A DNA stretch of 64,000 nt from Diospyros lotus (Eukaryota > Streptophyta > Magnoliopsida > Ericales > Ebenaceae), in contig NC_068349.1 of assembly GCF_014633365.1 (NCBI RefSeq), positions 19,668,753 through 19,732,752 of the forward strand, in the 5' to 3' direction. Shown here piece by piece: positions 36,901 to 51,900 of this stretch (the first letter of the stretch is position 1; every line of letters begins with the position of its first letter). The notes under the pieces are model-generated. The model saw nothing but the letters and a program-made list of their open reading frames with translations. It ran no database searches and was not told the origin of the DNA. A program made the translations under genes and the position numbers.

Positions 36901-39900
36901 CTGTTCCAGCTCCCTCCATTCATCCTATGGTTACTAGATCCAAGACCAAACATCTTTTAACCACCTCTCCTCAAGCCTTGGTGAGTTCCTTAGAACCTAA
37001 TACAGTTCATGAGGCCTTATTAGACTTATGATGGGTTAAAGCTATGAAGGAGGAGTTTGCAGCTTTGTAGAAAAATGATACATGGGAGCTTGTTCCATTT
37101 TTAGATGATATGAATCTAATTGGATGTAAATGGGTGTTCAGAATTAAGTATAAATCTGATGAGACTGTTCTAAAGTTTAAGGCTCGTCTGGTTGCAAAAG
37201 GTTTTCTCCAAAATTCGGGTGTTGACTGTTGATTATGCTGAAACATTCAGTCTTGTTGTTAAAGCACCTACTATTAGAGTGTTGTTTTCTTTAGCAGTGA
37301 CCTTTGGATGGGATATACAACAGGTTGATGTAAATATTGCATTTCTAAATGGTGATCTTGAAGAGGAAGTATTGATGTCACAGCCTGAAGGATTTATAAG
37401 TTCTACATGTCCTTCTCATGTATGTAGGCTGAAAAAGTCTCTTTATGGACTTAAACAAGCTCTTAGAGCTTGGTACGCCAAGTTAAGAAATGCTCTTCCG
37501 TCTTGGGGTTTCTTACGAGCTATTTCAGATGCTTCATTGTTCATCAAACGAACTTCTACCTTTGTCATTTTTATCTTGGTGTATGTTGATGATATATTGA
37601 TTACCGGCTCGGATTCTGTTGCTTTACAAGCTTGTATTCATGATCTTGACACTCATTTTGCTCTAAATACTCTAGGATCTATTAATTACTTTCTAGTATT
37701 TGAGGCATATAGAGATAGCAATGGTCTCTACCTTACTCAATCCAAGTATGTGTTAGATTTGTTAAAGAAGGCTGCTATGTCATATTGTAATCCATGTGAC
37801 ACCCCAGTTGATCCTGCTGTCTCTCTAACTGATGAAGGTGAATTATTTGCTAATCCATCCTTGTATCAAACTGATAGGGTCATTGCAATACCTTACTTAT
37901 ACAAGGCCGGACATAGCTTTTGGAGTGAATAAGCTTAGTCAGTTTTTGACTAATCTTAAGTAGCAACATTGGTTGTGTTGATATTTAGGACTGATTACCG
38001 AAGCCAACCAAAGAGAATTCCCTTTCGAATTCAAAGCAACTCGCAGAAATAGAAAACCACACAGAACCAGCAACGAAAACAGAATTAGAAAAGATAAAAC
38101 CAAAACCAGAAGAGACAAGATATACCCTGGTTCGGAATGGCTTTAGGCAAACCTACATCCAGCAATCAACACCCACTTCAAACAGCCTTTATTAGGATAA
38201 CAAAGATTAGTACACCGAGCTTCTAAACACTCATCTATCTCCCCGAGCATAAGCACACATTCTTCCAAGAAATACACAAGACTAAATTGCCTTTCTCTCT
38301 TTCTCAAGAACGGAACTCCTTACTCGAACATAGACAACCAGAAGCTCTCTCCTAATCAGTCACACGACTGCCTACCTCGCCCTCCTATATATAGAAAATG
38401 GCGAGATTCTCAAGGTAACTAACTACTTTGAGAAATTACAATTAGGCCCTCCAAATTACAAAGTAATTACACTTATATTTAAAAAACCTAATTGATCTAA
38501 AATACTTCCAGCCGATAGACTTCAACATCACTGATCTTCTACCGCATCAAAACTCTAGGCAAACTTCAACAGGTTGGCTTGTAAAAGGCTACTGAGATAT
38601 CTTAAGGGTACAATTGGTCTTGGCCTCTTCTTTTCACCTTCTTCTGTAGATTTATCTCTTAATGTTTTCATGGACGCCGATCATGCTGGTTGTAGGGTGT
38701 CTCAACGATCAACTAGTGGGGTATGTGTCTTTCTTGGTAACAACCTAATCATTTGGAGTTCAAAGAAACAATCAGTGGTAGCTCGGTCTGTTGGGGAGGT
38801 TGAGTATAGAGCCATTGCTCAGGGTGTGACATAAGTTATGTGGCTGATATCTTTATTTGGTGAGCTGGGTTATCCGTGTGTGCATACTCCAATCATTTGG
38901 AGTGACAATCAAGCAGCCAAGAGCATTGCTGAGAACCCAATTTTTCATGCTCGTACAAAACATATTGAGATTGATATTCATTTTGTTCATGAAAAGGTGG
39001 AGAAGAATCAAGTTGAGATTAGATATATGCCTACTACTCGTCAAACAGTGGATGTGTTTACTAAAGGATTATCACGGAGCAGATTCAAGTTTTTGGTTGA
39101 CAAGTTACATATGCAGCAATCTCCCATGGTTACTGTGATTGCTGATTCTCAAGAATTAACTACTAGACAAATGCTCAAAGGGAAGTCCACTTTGAGAGGG
39201 AATGTTGAAGAGATTACTTGAGCCTATTTCTGTTGGCATACTTGGCTTTATTTCTGTTATGTGTTTATTTAGTGTATGCTGTTAATTGTTGTTAGTATGC
39301 GGTAATAAGTTTTCTGTTACAGTAGTTAGGCACAATTGTATATAAGCTCAATGAGCTTCGTTGTAAGTGTGGAAAATATTATTCATCTTTGAAGAAGCTA
39401 AGTTCTGCAAGCGCTCCTTTTTTGTTTCTCGTGCCCTGGATCTCTCTAGCCCTAACCATCTTTATATCCATGACTGGGAGTCGATTTTTGGTCCAGTTTT
39501 TGGAAAAAAATCTAACTTTTTATATCTTATATTTACTTGAAAATAATTTCTATGGAAAATACCAATTTTGATAACAAATATACTATGGAAAAATATTTTA
39601 TAATTTAATTGAAAATAATTAAGGGTTACAATTAATACAGTATTCAAAATATCGTTTTTGTTAATCATCAAAACTTGATTAGAGATTAAATGGAGCAAGT
39701 TGGCGCAACACACACTTGGTTTTCATACATGGAATCCATTTCGGCTTTTATGACTTCATGCCATCTCTTGGAGTCAATGTCTGACATTGCCTCCTCGTAG
39801 TTAGTAGGCTCATCATTTTCTATGAGTAATACATCATTATGCTCAGTCACCAAGAAACCATACCTTTTTGGTGCTTGATGTATCCTACTAGATCTACGTA

Positions 39901-42900
39901 ATCCTTGTGTTATAGGAGCTTCCGAATGCGCCACTAATGGTAGTGGTTCGGGCTATAGTTCCATTAGCTATATAATAAGTGGTTCTCAAACTTCTTCGAG
40001 TTCTATCTTGCTCCCACTACCCTTTCTTAGAATAAACTCTTGGCATGTCTAGACACAAACACTTTTGGTCATAAGCATTATAGAAACAATATCCTTTTGT
40101 TTGATTACGATATCCCACAAAAGTATATTTATTTGACTTGGCATTCCATATCTCATATGGAGTTTTACCAACCAATTTTAATGGAACTCAATTTAATAGA
40201 TGGGCATCTATTTCTAGGGGATAACCCTAGAAGAATGTAGGAAGTGTTGCAAAGCTCCATTTTTATATTGAGGATAAGTTATATTTAGAACATAAATGCC
40301 ATTAATCAAAACCTAGTACCATTCCATGACATGATAGAGAACAACGATTGTCTTTAATATCAATGGTAAAACCTTTCTTGTCCAAACAAGAAATAGAGCC
40401 AATAATTTTGTAAGTATTGAAACAAAATAGCATTTATCTAGTTCTAAAATTAAACCAAATGCAAAGATAGGGAATATGTTCCTACAGCTGATGCAACAAC
40501 ACTTGCTCCATTTTGCACTTGTAGGTCTACCTCACCTTTCATTGACTGTCTACTTCATTTAGAGTTACTACATAACATCATTATATATGTGAGAACCACA
40601 TCTAGTATCTCATACTAAGATGTCGATTTAGAAGTAGATAAGTTATTCTCAACCATAAATATACCTGAAGTCAAAGCTTTTCCCAAGCTTCTTCTTTAAT
40701 TCTTCCAAATAGAGTTTGCAATTTCTCTTCCAATGCCCATCATTTTTACAATGGAAGAAGGTACCTTTTTCTTTCGGCTTGTCCTTGTTTATGCCGCTGG
40801 TTTGCTTGATAGCTTCAACTTTTGGAGCTGATCTCTTGTTCTTCTTAAATTTCTTTTTCTTCTTAGAAGAATCAACTAGCAATATAGGGATTTTTTCCTT
40901 CTTAAGGGTCCCCTCAGCAGTTTTAAGCATATTCAGCAAGTCAGGTAGAGTTGTATCCAAATTGTTCATATTGTAATTTAACACAAACTGTGAATCGCTA
41001 TTTGGCAAGGATTGTAAGACCAGATCTATACTTAACTCATGGTCCATGACAAAATCCAATTGACCCAATTTCTCAATGTAGCCAATCATCTTTAGAATGT
41101 GGGCGTTAACTGAAGATCCTTTTGTCATCTTACAACGGAAAAGCTCTTTGGATGTTTCATACCTCTCATAACGACTTTGTGCATCAAACAACTCCTTGAG
41201 ATGTGCAACTATGTAAGGGCATTCATAGATTCGTGTTGCTTTTGCAACTTAGGTGACATTGAGGCAAGCATCACACATGCTGTTGTGTCATCATCTTCCT
41301 AGGTTCAACTGGTATCAGAGCGAGATTGCAAGTTTGAGTTGTGGCAGAAACAATTTCGCAAGGGGGGGATTGTTGGGTCCCTGGAACCTAGAATTCTTTT
41401 GGGGGCTCGCCGTGGAGGTTTTGCGTTGCCTGGGTTTTAAGGAAATAAAGTTGCACCTTTGCTAAAAGCTATAGCTTTTGGCATAGTAGTAAGCGTTTGA
41501 TCCAGGGTTCAATTGTATGGACTTTAGTTGATGTACCTAAAGGGATAAAACCCGTAGGGTGCAAATGGGTCTTTAAGAGAAAGACCGACATGGATGGTAA
41601 TGTGTATACCTATAAGACAAGATTGGTTGCGAAAGGTTTTTATAGAAAGGCACAGTGTTGACTTTGATAAAATCTTTTTACCAGCCGCAATGCTTAAATC
41701 CATTAGGAACATTCGTTTAGATGAGACAAATCAAACAGTTTGATTTCATCAAAAATGAAGATGAACCTTGTGTTTATAAAAAAGTTAGTGGGAGTGCAAT
41801 TGTCTTCCTAGTCTTATGTGCAAATGACATATTATTGATTGGGAATGACCTTCCGCTTTCAATTGGTTAAGATATGGTTGTCCAAGAATTTTTTCATGAA
41901 GGATTTGGGTGAAACAACTTATATTCTGGGAATAAAGATCTATAGAGATAGATCTAATAGGCTACTTGGGTTATCCCAACCCACGTACTTAGATAAGATG
42001 TTAAAGTGGTTTGACATGGATGACTCCAAGAAGAGGTTCTTGCCCATAATGTATGGGGTTTATCTCTCAAAAGAAATGTGTCCTAAGACAAAAGTGGAGA
42101 GAGAGCATGTAAGCAAGTTTCCTTATGCTTCAACAATGGGATCTATCATGTACGCTATGCTATGTACAAGGGTCGATATCTTTTATTCTCTAAGTGTTAA
42201 GAGTAGATATCAGGCTAATTCAGGTGAGGGTCATTAGATTGTTGTGAAGAACATCCTTAAGTACTTGAGAAGAACTAAGGTTGCATTCTTGGTTTATGGT
42301 GAATCAGAACCGAGAGTTCAAGGCTTCATTGATGCTAGCTTCCAATCAGATAAAGATTATAGCAAATCAAAGTCAGAGTATATGTTTTTGTTAAATGGTG
42401 GCACTGTGAATTGGAAGTGTTCCAAATTGGAGGCAACAACGAATTAAACAATTGAAGCCAAATACATTGATGCTTCAGAAGTAGCAAAGTTGTTTGGATT
42501 TAGAAATACATCACAAAACTTGGAGTAGTTCTTAGCATTGTTGATCCTATTGGGATATATTATGACAACAATGGAGCTATTGGACAATCCAAGGATCTGA
42601 CAAAGTCTCATCAATGATCCAGACATATATTGTGACGATATCATCTAATCATGAGATAAATCGTTGGAATGAAATAAAAGTTGAGCGTGTGCTCGCAAAT
42701 GAGAATCTTGTAGATTCATTCACTAAAGCATTGTCCGAGCAATAATATGATTGCCATATTCAGTCATTAGGTATGAGAGACTGTTAGTGTTGTGTCCTAG
42801 AGCCATAGAGGAGTCTATGTAAAGCACTATTTTATTTATGCAAACACAATTCTAATTTGGCATTCTTTATCAATGAGCATTCTTTAAATACATATTTGTA

Positions 42901-45900
42901 TGCTTGCTTGATAAAGTCCCTAGAGCATATGCAGTATAGAGGAAATCAAAGTCTTTATGATGATGAGTTTCTTATTATACAATGCAATGTTCTAAAATAT
43001 CCTTGGTCATAGTACTATCAAGATGGGACACTGATAGTACGAATAGATTAGCACATGTTCTGTTCCTTTCTTATGAAGAAAGTAACTATACTCACAAGTT
43101 AAAGTGTGGTGACATTTGAACAAACATGTAGATGCTTGTTAGGGAACAAGTTCATTGGATGGACCCTCTAAGAGAATTCCATATGGAGTACAACTTGTGT
43201 GTCTATGGAACATCTCACATAACGGTAGTGTAAGTGATTTTTAGACTTGAGATCACCAGAGTATCTTGTATGTGGATTGCTATACTTTGATGCTATTTTT
43301 GGTTGCCCTAGCCATGGGTCACTCAAATGGTAGTACTTGGGTATGACATGAAGCATATGGAGGTAGGTGAGTGGTCAATATAGGATTCATCACTTTTGGC
43401 TATTAGAGAGTATATCCCACGGCTGCTTGATAAATTGGTAACTCGAAATTCCCTGGCCAGGGTGGAAAGGAAATTTGAAAGGAGTTTCAAATTTCACTTA
43501 TCATTAGAGTTGATCAATTCAGTATCAAGAAAAACTATCATTAAGCAAATATAGGGTTGATACTAATTCCATACTCTATCCTTAATGGGGATATAGTATG
43601 ATGAAAGGATTGAATTACATGGTAATCGTTTATGGAAAGGTCTTGTCAAATCAATTGACATTCTTATCAATTGAGTGGTTATGATGCATTGCCAGATGTC
43701 AATCACGATCTATAAGTATAAATTGATTAATTGAAAAATTAATAATAAATTAAAGTGTTTAATTTATCGAATCCTAATTTTAATTAGGATTGTATTTTAT
43801 ATTTATTGCCAACTTGGTAAGAACCTAATGGGTCCCACACAAAATGAAATTTAGCAACATATTAAATTGGATTTTAAGTGGAGACTTAATTTATTTAAAT
43901 ATGAGATTTAAATAAAGGTGAAAATTATTATTTAAATATGTGATTTAAATAGTGGAATAATTTGAGAAATTATTTATTTATTTAAATATGTGATATTTAA
44001 ATAAATAAGGCTAGTGGTGTAAATTAAATACATCACAAAGTGTATTTAAGTCAAAGGGTGGACTAATCCTAATTAGGTTATGATTGTGACCTAACCAAAC
44101 TTAAGCCTATAAATACCCCATTATGCCTCCACTAGAACAAGATGGAAAATCAATTTAACACCATATAATTTCCTAGGCTTTCAATCTCAAATGAAGAACT
44201 AGCATTCTTTGAGATTGAAAATCCGCTCCAAGATTGAAGAGTTAGAGCTTGGAGATCTACTCTTGGTTTCTGTTTGGATCGCCATTAGAGGCTGGGTGTT
44301 TGTGCAACTCGTGGCTAGGGCAATCGAAAATATTATCAAAGTATAGCAATCCCCATACAAGATACTATGGTGATCTCAAGTCTAAGGATCACTTACACCA
44401 CCGTTATGTGAGACATTTTATAGACACACAAGTTGTACTCCATATGGAATTCTCTTGGCGGGTCCATCCAATGAACTTATTCCCTAACAAGCATCGACAT
44501 GTTTGTTCAAGTGTCACCACACTTTAACTTGTGAGTACAATTACTTTCTTCATAAGAAAGGAACAAAACATATGCTAGTCTATCCGTACTAACAATGTCC
44601 CATCTTAATAGTACTATGACTAGGGATATTTTAGAACATTGCATTGTATAATAAGAAACTTACCATCATAAATACTTTTGATTTCCTCTATATTGCATAT
44701 GCTCTAGGGACTTTATCAAACAAGCATACAAATATGTATTTAAAGAAGGCACATTCATAAAGAATGCCAAATTAGAATTGGGTTTGCATAAATAAAATAG
44801 TGCTTTACATAGACTCCTCTATGGCTCTAGGGTACAACACTAACAGGAAATGCTCATTACCAAGAGCTTGAAAGTTATTTGTTTTAAATTTTTTTATTTA
44901 TGATACAAGGGAAGCCTTCTTGTTTGTGGTGATCTTTTGTTTTTAGTAAGAGTGTCGGTACATATTGGTTTCAATATTCTAACACACCTTAGGGTTAAGC
45001 TAGGGTATGAAAAGGGAATTGGGAAGATTAAGAGAAGAATTTGGAGGGAGAGTTCAAATGGAAGAGAGAGGAATAACAAGAAAGAGGAAGAAAAATTATT
45101 TGAGAGAAAGATAATTGAGAGTGAGAGAAATAACGGAAATATTCAATTCATTCCTTCACATGCCTTCCCATCCTCTAGTTGTGCCTTATTTATAGCTTCA
45201 CAACTTATGCACTCATGTGCAGTACAACTGTATGGCCTCAGTCCATGCACCCCTGTGTAGTACAACTGTAACCCTGACCTCTTACCTCCTATAGCTAAGG
45301 GCAAATATCTATAACAGAAAAGAAAAGAAAATTACAAATTCTACCCTTGGAACGTGACAAATTCCCCCCCCCCCCCCTCTAAAATGTTTCTTGTCAACTT
45401 ATTACCATTGAGCCGTTGTTCCTTTATCTAATTCCAAATGGCTCTCCTACTTTGTTGTCTTCCTCTAAGCCTTCCATATTTAGCAACTGTCTTCTGCATT
45501 GGTGGCGCAGACTAAATTTGTCCCTGCATTTAAAGCATAATCCGGGTCTTCTCTTTGGCCCCATAATAGAAAGTTTGGCTCCATTAGGGTTAGTGTAACC
45601 CTAGGATGCTCTTTTCCCAAAGTCAAACTTGAGGTTGTTGTCCAAGCATTTTCTCCCACCTCTTGACTGCTCAAAGGATAACCTTCTGTTAGAGTTTCGT
45701 TCCTTATGAAAATAGCTTCTAATGCAAGCCCCAGCATTCTCATCTTCTCTGTTGCCTGTTGTACTGTTACCAAGTACACAATCGGTTTTAATTCGTCATT
45801 CAACTCACTTATGAAACTAGACACAAAATATGCTTCATTCAAGGTCAGATAAAATATGATCACTAATGATTTCAACTCCTTAAACCTGGTTTTATACTCT

Positions 45901-48900
45901 TCTACCAAACCTTCTTTGCTTTAGCTTATTGAATTCTTTGATGGCGTCCATCCTAGTTCTTCCCCTGAATCGCATACAGAAATCTTCCACAAACTCTGTC
46001 CAACTCAATTTTGTCCTCCTCCTACTCCACCCTTGGAACCATACATCTGTTATGTTATTGAGATAAGCGGCTGCCAAATTCACCTTTTGTCCTTTCGCCA
46101 CTCTATATTAATAAAAAAAAATCGTTCACATCTCTTTATTGACCATCTTGGCTTGTCTCCTTTGAATATCGGAATGTCTAGCCTCGACATTAGGGTGTGA
46201 TACTGATTCACATTTGTTCCCCTAGTGGAATTTTTCTGTACAAACTCCAATCTTTCCTCTATTTCCAGAGGATCAGGAGCATGTTGCAGGATTCTTGACT
46301 TGGTCAGAATCGGAGCCAAAGTGGGCCTTGGAGGGAAGTTTGCCGGCAGGCTCGCATTAGGAATTCTGGAGAACATACTTAGAATGGTGCTTAATTGTTG
46401 TCTAAAACCATAGAGTTCTTCTTGGAGAGTAGAGAGGTCTTCTCTCAGATTTCTCTCCATTGCCATTATCTCAGCTCTGTCTCGACTCACTACCTCTTGA
46501 GTTTGACTAAGGCCGAGTTCCATCGTCTCCAACCTCTCCTCCAGTTGCTCCTGGTGTAAAAAACCGAGACTATAATCACTCAAGAATCACTCAAGAAACT
46601 CACCGATTCAATAACAACAATGAATATTGAAAGTAGAACATAAAAACAGAATGTAAAAGGGAGAAATCAAACCAGATTGCAGCACACACAATTTACCCTG
46701 GTTCATGCCATTTACATGGCACTACATCCAGCAATCCAAGAAGCAAACAATCCACTAGAAACAAGTCTGAAACCAGTACAAGAATTCCCCTCTTCCCTCT
46801 TCCTTTACTCTCGGATACAATACTCAACCGAAGCTAACAAGAACTTGAAACACACAGCTCTCTCTCACGCCTCTCACTGTACCCGAACTCAAGGAATAAA
46901 GAATATGACTGACTGATGATAAAAACCGGCCTCCACACCCTTCTATATATAGACTAAGGGAGGTGGAAATATCTAAGGGAGATAACTACCTTTACATAAA
47001 GTCTAAATTACCCTTACTAAAGTAGTTAGATACACTTAAGTCCTATTAACTAACTGCTGCCACATCATCTTCAATTCTTTCTGGTTTCTTCAATAAATCC
47101 AGCTTTACTTTAGGCAAAACAGTAACAATTCTCCACCATTTTGCTTTAAGTAATCCTGGAATTTCAGCCTTCTAGCCCTGCTTACTTCTTGAATATCCTG
47201 AAAACACATCAATCAAAACACATCAAACTGTAACAACATTAAGCAATGAAGTAATTTGGATAATGGGACTGCCTTAGTGAAAATATCTGCAGCATTTTCA
47301 CTTCCAGCAACTTTTATAAGCTCTACCTCCTTCTTCTCAAGGACTTCTCTTATAAAATGATATCTAATATCAATATGTTTTGTTCTTTCATGATGACTCT
47401 GATTTTTGGCCAAATGTATGGCACTTTGACTATCACACTTTAAAATAATCCTCACATTATATCCTAGGAGTTTACTAATCAAGCCTTTCAGCCACAAAGA
47501 CTCCTTAACAGCCTCTGTTACAGCTATATATTCTGATTCGGTTGTTGATAGAGCTACAACTGATTGAAGGTTAGATTTCCAACTAATTGTAGACTTCCAC
47601 AATTTAAATACATAGCCGGTTGTAGATCTTCTCCTATCTAAGTCTGAAGCATAATCAGCATCAGAGTATCCTATAATGTCTGGAATTTTAAAAACATCAG
47701 CTCCACCATAAATCAGAACTTTATCTATTGATCCTTTTAGATATCTAAATACCCATTTAACTGCTGTCCAGTGTTCTTTTCCTGGGTTGGCCATAAATCT
47801 ACTTATTACACTCATGGCATGGGCTAAATCAGGCCTAGAACACACCATTGCATACATAATGCTGCCAACAGCATTAGAGTAGGGAATTCTCTTCATTTCT
47901 GATAAATCCTTTTCATTGGTTGGGGACTGATCATGAGAAAGTTTAAAATGTTGAGCAAATGGTATATTTACTACCTTTGCATCTAACATATGAAATTTTC
48001 TCATAATTTTCTGTATGTAGTTTTTCTGGGATAGCTGAAGAGTTTTGTTTTTCCTATCTCTACATATTTCCATTCCTAAAATCCTCTTAGCTTCACCAAG
48101 TTCTTTCATCTCAAAAACAGATTTGAGTTTAAGTTTTAAACTTTGGATTTCAGCTGTTGATTGGCTTGCTATGAGCATGTCATCAACATAAAGCAAGAGA
48201 TAAATAGCTATTTTAGTGGAAATATGTTTAAGGTAGACACAGCAATCAAAAGAACTTCTTGTAAACCCTTGGCTTATCATAAAAGAATCAAATTTCTTGT
48301 ACCACTGCCTAGGGGACTGCTTTAGTCCATATAAGGACTTCTTCAACAAGCAGACCTTGTCTTCTTTTCCCCTAACTTTAAACCCTCTAGGCTGATCCAT
48401 TAGAATTTCTTCCTCTAATTCACCATGAAGGAATGCTGTGGTGACATCCAACTGCTCTAGATATAGGTCAAGATGGGCTGTTATTGCAAGCAGTATTCTT
48501 ATGGAAGTGTGTCTAACAACTGGTGAGAACACTTCATTAAAGTCAATTCCTGCTACTTGAGTAAAGCCTCTAGCTACTAACCTAGCTTTATACCTAGGTT
48601 TAAGACTATTTTCAGCTCCTTCTTTTACCTTAAACAGCCACCTGCAGCCTACAATTCTTTTTCCCAAAGGTCTATCCACTAACACCCATGTTTCATTCTT
48701 TCTTAAGGATTCCATCTCAGCTTCCATGGCTTCCTGCCATTTCTGAGCTTCCTTAGAACTTACAGCTTCTTCATAGGTTTGTGGTTCTTCTCCTGCAATC
48801 TCTTCTGCACTTAGAAGTGCATATGCTACCAGATCTGAGTATCCATATCTCACTGGTGGCCTACTTATTCTCCTTTGTCTATCCCTGCCTACATTGTATC

Positions 48901-51900
48901 TATCTCCAATAGGCTCTCCTATTGTACTAGAGGAACCAGCACTGTCCATGTGCTGTTCTTCATCATAGCTTGATGAATCCCTAACTTCTATAGATCTATC
49001 AAGACTGTTTTGGCTTGAGGATTCTTCACCAGCACTTTGCTGATCCTGGAAGGGTTCTAGGGAGGCATTTTGAGTAGCAATATCATTTTGTCGTTTCTGT
49101 TCAAAATTTACAGCTTTATCTTTTCCTTCCCTATCCTCATTTTCACTTCTTAGATCAACAAATGAATTTTCTTTAAAGGTTACATCTCTACTTATCATGG
49201 TTCTAGGCATATCTTTTTCTAAATTCCACAACTTATACCCCTTAACTCCTGAAGGATAACCAATAAACACACACTTCTTTGCCCTAGGTTCTAATTTTCC
49301 TTGTTTTAAATGTGCATAAGCTATACACCCAAAAACCCTAAGGTGATCTAGGTTTGGCTTATGATTATACCACATTTCATAAGGAGTTTTAAAATCTAAA
49401 GCTGAAGAAGGTGATCTGTTTATTAAATAGGCTGCTGAAACAACAGCCTCTCCCCAAAATGCTTTTGAAAGCCTAGCATGAAATAGCATACATCTTACCC
49501 TCTCAAGGAGGGTCCTATTCATGCGCTCGGCCAGGCCATTTTGCTTAGGATTTCCAGGGGCAGTGAGATGTCTTAAAATGCCATTTTCATTACACAATTG
49601 GGTGAAGTCCTTATTACAAAATTCTAAGCCATTATCAGTTCTAATGACTTTTAATTTCCCACCCTTTTGATTTTCAATCATGATTTTCCAAGTTTTAAAA
49701 GCATCAAAAGTGTTATCTTTTGTTTTTAAAACAGAAACCCAAACCATTCTTGAAAAATCATCTATAATTGAAAGAAAATACCTAGCTCCACCATGAGTTG
49801 GAGTTTGACTAGGGCCCCATAAATCCGAATGGACATATTCTAAAGGACCTTTAGTGATATGCAATGCTTTCTTAGGGGATTTAGTTTTCACAGATTTTCC
49901 ATAGATGCAAGTTTCACAAGTATCTAAATCTGTCAGTTTTTCAGAACCTAAGATCCCTTGATTAGCTAATTCCTTAAGCCCTTGGAAACTTATATGAGCC
50001 ATCCTAAAATGCCACAGTTTTGATAGTTCATAGGTCTTTTCTTCCCCTATGGCTGCATCTCCACATACTGTGGAGGCTATCATAACAAATATCCCATTTT
50101 TAAGGACTGCCTTCATACATATAAGAGATCCTTTGGCTACTTTAAGAATATCCCCACAGCCACTATAACTGTAGCCATTCTTAGCTAATTCTCCTAAGGA
50201 AATCAGATTTTTTTTAAGTTCTGGGACATACCTAACAGCTTCCAAAATTCTGATAGATCCATCAAACATTTTTAGCTTAATATCCCCAATCCCCTTTATT
50301 CCACATTCTTGATCATTACCAAGAAGAACCTTCCCTCCACTCATGTCTCTATAATTCAGAAACCATTCTATGTGAGGTGACATATGGAAGGAGCATCCGG
50401 AATCTAAAACCCATACCACTTCATCTGAATGTTTTGAGACTACAAGGACATCCGAACTGTCATAGCCTAATTCACAAGTTGAGTTAGAAAACTCAGATTT
50501 ACCTTTATCAGAAAATTCTTGCTTCCTTTTAGGACAATTTTTCTTTATATGTCCTTCCTCATGACAATGAAAACATTTAAATGTTTTCTTGCCATTTCTG
50601 GATTTTGATCTTGATTTTCCTTTAGCCTTAGAGTCTTTCTTTTCAGATCTATACCTAGATGACAGGGCATCAGCAACTATTTTCTTGGATTCTACTTTCT
50701 GTTGTAAATCTTTAGAGTTTAGGGCACCTATAACATCTTCTAAAGATATGGTATCTCTTCCATGTTTTAGAATGTCTACAAAATGCTCATATGACTTAGG
50801 CAATGAATGCAACAGAATTAGGGCTTTATCTTCTTCTTCATATGATATACTTAAGTTTTCCAAATCAAGACACAATTTGTTAAATTCATCAATATGATTT
50901 TGAAGTTTCTGCCCTTCTTGCATTTTGAAAGTAAAAAATTTTGCTTTCAGATACAGCCTACTTGAAAGGGATTTAGTCATATATAGACTTTCTAACTTGG
51001 CCCACAAATCCTCGGCAGTTTCCATTTTAGACACTTCTCTTAGGACTTTATCTCCTAAACTCAAGATTAGGGTGTTGAAAGCTCTTTCACTGATTTCTTG
51101 CCTACGATTATTAGCTTCTAATCTTTGTTCGGCAGTAGCAGTTTCTGGAAAAGGCTTTTGGGGTACTAAAGCTTCCTTTAACCCTAAGTTTCCCATCAAA
51201 GCTTTCATCTTAATTCTCCAAAGTCCAAAATCATTTGTGCCATCAAATTTTTCAATATCATACCGAGCGGCTGGGGTTGCGGAAGCCATGGGAGACAACT
51301 CTTCTATAGGTTTAAAGGTTTCTTGATGTTTCTTGATTTAAAAGACCTAAAGCTCTGATACCAAATTGTAAAAAACCGAGACTATAATCACTCAAGAATC
51401 ACTCAAGAAACTCACCGATTCAATAACAACAATGAATATTGAAAGTAGAACATAAAAACAGAATGTAAAAGGGAGAAATCAAACCAGATTGCAGCACACA
51501 CAATTTACCCTGGTTCATGCCATTTACATGGCACTACATCCAGCAATCCAAGAAGCAAACAATCCACTAGAAACAAGTCTGAAACCAGTACAAGAATTCC
51601 CCTCTTCCCTCTTCCTTTACTCTCGGATACAATACTCAACCGAAGCTAACAAGAACTTGAAACACACAGCTCTCTCTCACGCCTCTCACTGTACCCGAAC
51701 TCAAGGAATAAAGAATATGACTGACTGATGATAAAAACCGGCCTCCACACCCTTCTATATATAGACTAAGGGAGGCGGAAATATCTAAGAGAGATAACTA
51801 CCTTTACATAAAGTCTAAATTACCCTTACTAAAGCAGTTAGATACACTTAAGTCCTATTAACTAACTGCTGCCACATCATCTTCAATTCTTTCTGGTTTC

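Larger units (their letters stand above)
29424..39467 (+). mobile_element. Copia G, full length but dead, TSD TCCAT
   Basis: Flanked by TCCAT at 29419-29423 and 39468-39472. The 3' LTR (39203-39467) starts TGTTGAAGAG and ends CTTTATA. The 5' LTR is only 99 bp because its first two thirds are deleted. The primer site TGGTATCAGAGCC follows at 29523. Internal order: gag, protease, integrase, RT, RNase H. It hosts copia H at 30814-35335 and a solo LTR at 37976-38571. Frames are broken by stops and by a 21-base G run. Confidence 0.9.

Noticed and set aside
41479..41515. Possible tRNA gene (A- and B-box-like words)
   Set aside because: No cloverleaf could be drawn and the box spacing is too short; at best a tRNA-derived fragment.
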